From assembly GCA_937910255.1 (NCBI GenBank), contig CALEOQ010000087.1, positions 1 through 7,432 of the forward strand: a stretch of 7,432 nt of DNA, read 5' to 3'. This DNA comes from an uncultured Caulobacteraceae bacterium. Lineage in GTDB: Bacteria; Pseudomonadota; Alphaproteobacteria; Caulobacterales; Caulobacteraceae. Every line of letters starts with the position of its first letter. The stretch's first letter is position 1. The notes beneath the pieces are model-generated. The model made no database searches, had not been told where the DNA came from, and saw only the letters and a program-made list of their open reading frames with translations. Positions 6,133-7,432 of this stretch are shown here, piece after piece. The translations under genes were made by a program, and so were the position numbers.

Positions 6133-7236
6133 TCAGGCGGCGCGGGCTGCGCTGCCCTCGAGCGCCTGTTGCAGGGCGCGCAGCAGGTTTTCAGGCTTCA
6201 TCGGCTTTTCCACCACCCCGATCATGCCGGCGGCGATGTAGGCCGCGGCGTCTTCGGGATCGGCATTGGCCGTCAGGGCGATGATGGGGGTCTGCGCCGC
6301 AGCCCCGGACAGGGACCGGATGGCCCGGGTGGCGGCCACCCCGTCCATCCGCGGCATCTTGATATCCATCAGGATCAGGTCGAAACGCCCGGTCCGGGCC
6401 AGCTCGACAGCCTCCACCCCATCCACCGCGGTTTCGGTCGTGCAGTCGAACATCGCGCAGAGGGTTTCGGCCACCATGCGGTTGGTGGCGTTGTCATCGA
6501 CGATCAGGACATGGGCGGCGCGGTCGGACGCCGCTTCGGGCTGGGTGGGCTCGGCCTTCGGCGCGCCTGGGGCGTCGAGGATGAAGACGGCGGTTTCGCC
6601 CCCGCCCAGATTGCGCTCGGTATGCTGGGCGCCGTTCAGGCTCATAAGGATGTTCTGGGCCAGCGCCGCGCCGATGGCGGTCTCCAGACCAAAGCGGGCG
6701 TCGATATCCTCGATGCTGCCCGACAGCCCCTGATGCATGACCTCGCCGGCCCCGCGGACGCGGCCTTCGAGGCGAAGGGTGTCGCAGGCCTCGCCGCTGA
6801 CCCGGAGGGAGGCTTCGACAGCGCCCCGACGGACGCTCGATATGGCCTGGCCGATAAAGCCGTCGAAGACCTGATGCAGGCGGAAGGGATCGATAAGCGC
6901 GGTCGCCGCCGGATCGCCCTCATAGGAGACCAGCAGGGTGACGCCGCTCTCCCGGGCGCGGCTGATCCAACGCTCCTGCACCTCATCCATCAGGTCGCGG
7001 AGCTGCCGCGGTTCGGGGTTGAGGCTGAGCTGTTGCTTGGCGGCGGTCTTCAGGTCGTGGGTCGCAGCCAGCAGGCGGCAGACGGCGGTTGCGGCTTCAT
7101 CGACCCCGTCCACACAGGCCTGGGCGTCGACGGCGAGGTGCTGTCGGTTCAGCCGGTCGGTGAGCGCCAGCACACCCTCGAGCTGGGCGCGGATCTCTTC
7201 TGTAACGCGGTCGAAGAAGAACTCGGAGAGGGGCAT
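6133..7236 (-). CDS. Degenerate hybrid histidine kinase (pseudokinase) with intact receiver domain
   Basis: A 367-residue protein laid out like a soluble hybrid kinase. The N-terminal helix, TEEIRAQLEGVLAL, aligns with the H-box HEIRTPLNGVLGM, but the phosphoacceptor His is Glu13 and the Pro is Gln18. The region around RLHQVFDGFIGQAI (119-132) matches the ATPase N-box, with Gln130 for the essential Asn. The DTG box reads RVRGAGEVM, and the G2 glycine loop reads RFGLETAIGAAL. Autophosphorylation by the normal route therefore looks impossible. After a Pro/Ala/Glu-rich linker (about 222-240), the receiver (241-360) is complete: Asp247/Asp248, phosphoacceptor Asp291 in LMDIKMP, Thr322 and Lys344. 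The protein is likely a phosphorylation-controlled adaptor or regulator fed by another kinase; the partner is unknown. The ATG at 7236 has no clear ribosome site, and the frame stays open upstream to the adapter junction at 7289, so N-terminal sequence may be missing. Confidence 0.85.
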   Translation of the reverse strand: MPLSEFFFDRVTEEIRAQLEGVLALTDRLNRQHLAVDAQACVDGVDEAATAVCRLLAATHDLKTAAKQQLSLNPEPRQLRDLMDEVQERWISRARESGVTLLVSYEGDPAATALIDPFRLHQVFDGFIGQAISSVRRGAVEASLRVSGEACDTLRLEGRVRGAGEVMHQGLSGSIEDIDARFGLETAIGAALAQNILMSLNGAQHTERNLGGGETAVFILDAPGAPKAEPTQPEAASDRAAHVLIVDDNATNRMVAETLCAMFDCTTETAVDGVEAVELARTGRFDLILMDIKMPRMDGVAATRAIRSLSGAAAQTPIIALTANADPEDAAAYIAAGMIGVVEKPMKPENLLRALQQALEGSAARAA

Positions 7237-7288
7237 GGTTAGCCGGGACCATTGAAGGATTCCACTCAGGATGGAGCGAACCCTTTTC

Positions 7289-7346
7289 AGATCGGAAGAG
7301 CGTCGTGTAGGGAAAGAGTGTAGATCTCGGTGGTCGCCGTATCATT
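7289..7346. other. Illumina universal adapter sequence (contamination)
   Basis: These 58 bases begin AGATCGGAAGAGC and end GGTCGCCGTATCATT. They correspond over the full length to the reverse complement of the Illumina TruSeq universal adapter, recognised from memory. It is read-through of a short insert left in the assembly, so the real sequence ends at 7288. Confidence 0.98.
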
Positions 7347-7358
7347 AAAAAAAAAAAA
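7347..7358. repeat. Poly-A run after the adapter (sequencing artefact)
   Basis: Twelve consecutive A follow the adapter's last base. Runs of A are what reads commonly show once the template ends, so this is not genomic and not a transcript tail. Confidence 0.93.
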
Positions 7359-7432
7359 CAGCAACATACAGAGTCCGCCCACTGACTATAACGCATGTAC
7401 ACCTGTGTACATTCGTCTACAGCGACCACTGC
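7359..7432. other. Unassigned tail beyond the adapter
   Basis: These 74 bases have visibly lower GC than the rest of the window and no coding pattern. They contain a near-palindrome, ATGTACAC-CT-GTGTACAT (7395-7412). They lie beyond the adapter and poly-A, so they are most likely low-quality read ends or an unrelated fragment joined by the assembler. Confidence 0.7.

Noticed and set aside
6169..7242. A 357-codon plus-strand frame over the pseudokinase gene
   Set aside because: The plus-strand product is a Gly/Asp/His-rich antisense shadow. The minus strand gives a clear receiver domain with all its conserved residues.
1..7432. CRISPR array, tRNA, rRNA, insertion sequence or prophage remnant
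   Set aside because: No regularly spaced direct repeats, no cloverleaf-like segment, no transposase or integrase motifs and no target-site duplications were seen in the genomic part.

Overview
The window is GC-rich, tightly packed bacterial chromosome with GTG and TTG starts. Its protein families (hybrid histidine kinases, a large clade-2 catalase, a DUF4168 exported protein) suggest an alphaproteobacterium, most likely Caulobacterales (Caulobacter, Phenylobacterium or Brevundimonas type). That placement is inferred from gene content and style only; no marker gene is present.

Layout, left to right: the C-terminal end of an FMN-dependent NADH-azoreductase (+, cut by the left edge); a convergent COG3618-type amidohydrolase (-); a roughly 135-bp divergent intergenic region with inverted repeats; a membrane-anchored hybrid histidine kinase (+); a large monofunctional catalase, KatE (+); a 175-bp intergenic stretch with a perfect 15-bp stem hairpin and a possible stress-type promoter; a small secreted DUF4168 protein (+) ending in a good intrinsic terminator; then, convergently, a second hybrid-kinase-like protein (-). 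Its kinase half has lost every catalytic motif, while its receiver domain is intact.

The last 144 bases are not genome. Positions 7289-7346 match the Illumina universal adapter in reverse complement. They are followed by 12 adenines and an unexplained lower-GC tail. This is adapter read-through at a contig end, and any protein predicted across it is spurious. Because the pseudokinase frame stays open up to the adapter junction, its true N-terminus may be missing.

Taken together, the centre looks like a stress-defence neighbourhood: peroxide removal by KatE, an exported DUF4168 protein of a type often seen among stress-induced genes, and two receiver-bearing sensory proteins, one a catalytic kinase and one a pseudokinase. 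The functional link between them is inference from proximity. The clearest biological novelty is the pseudokinase-receiver protein. The clearest practical point is the adapter contamination.
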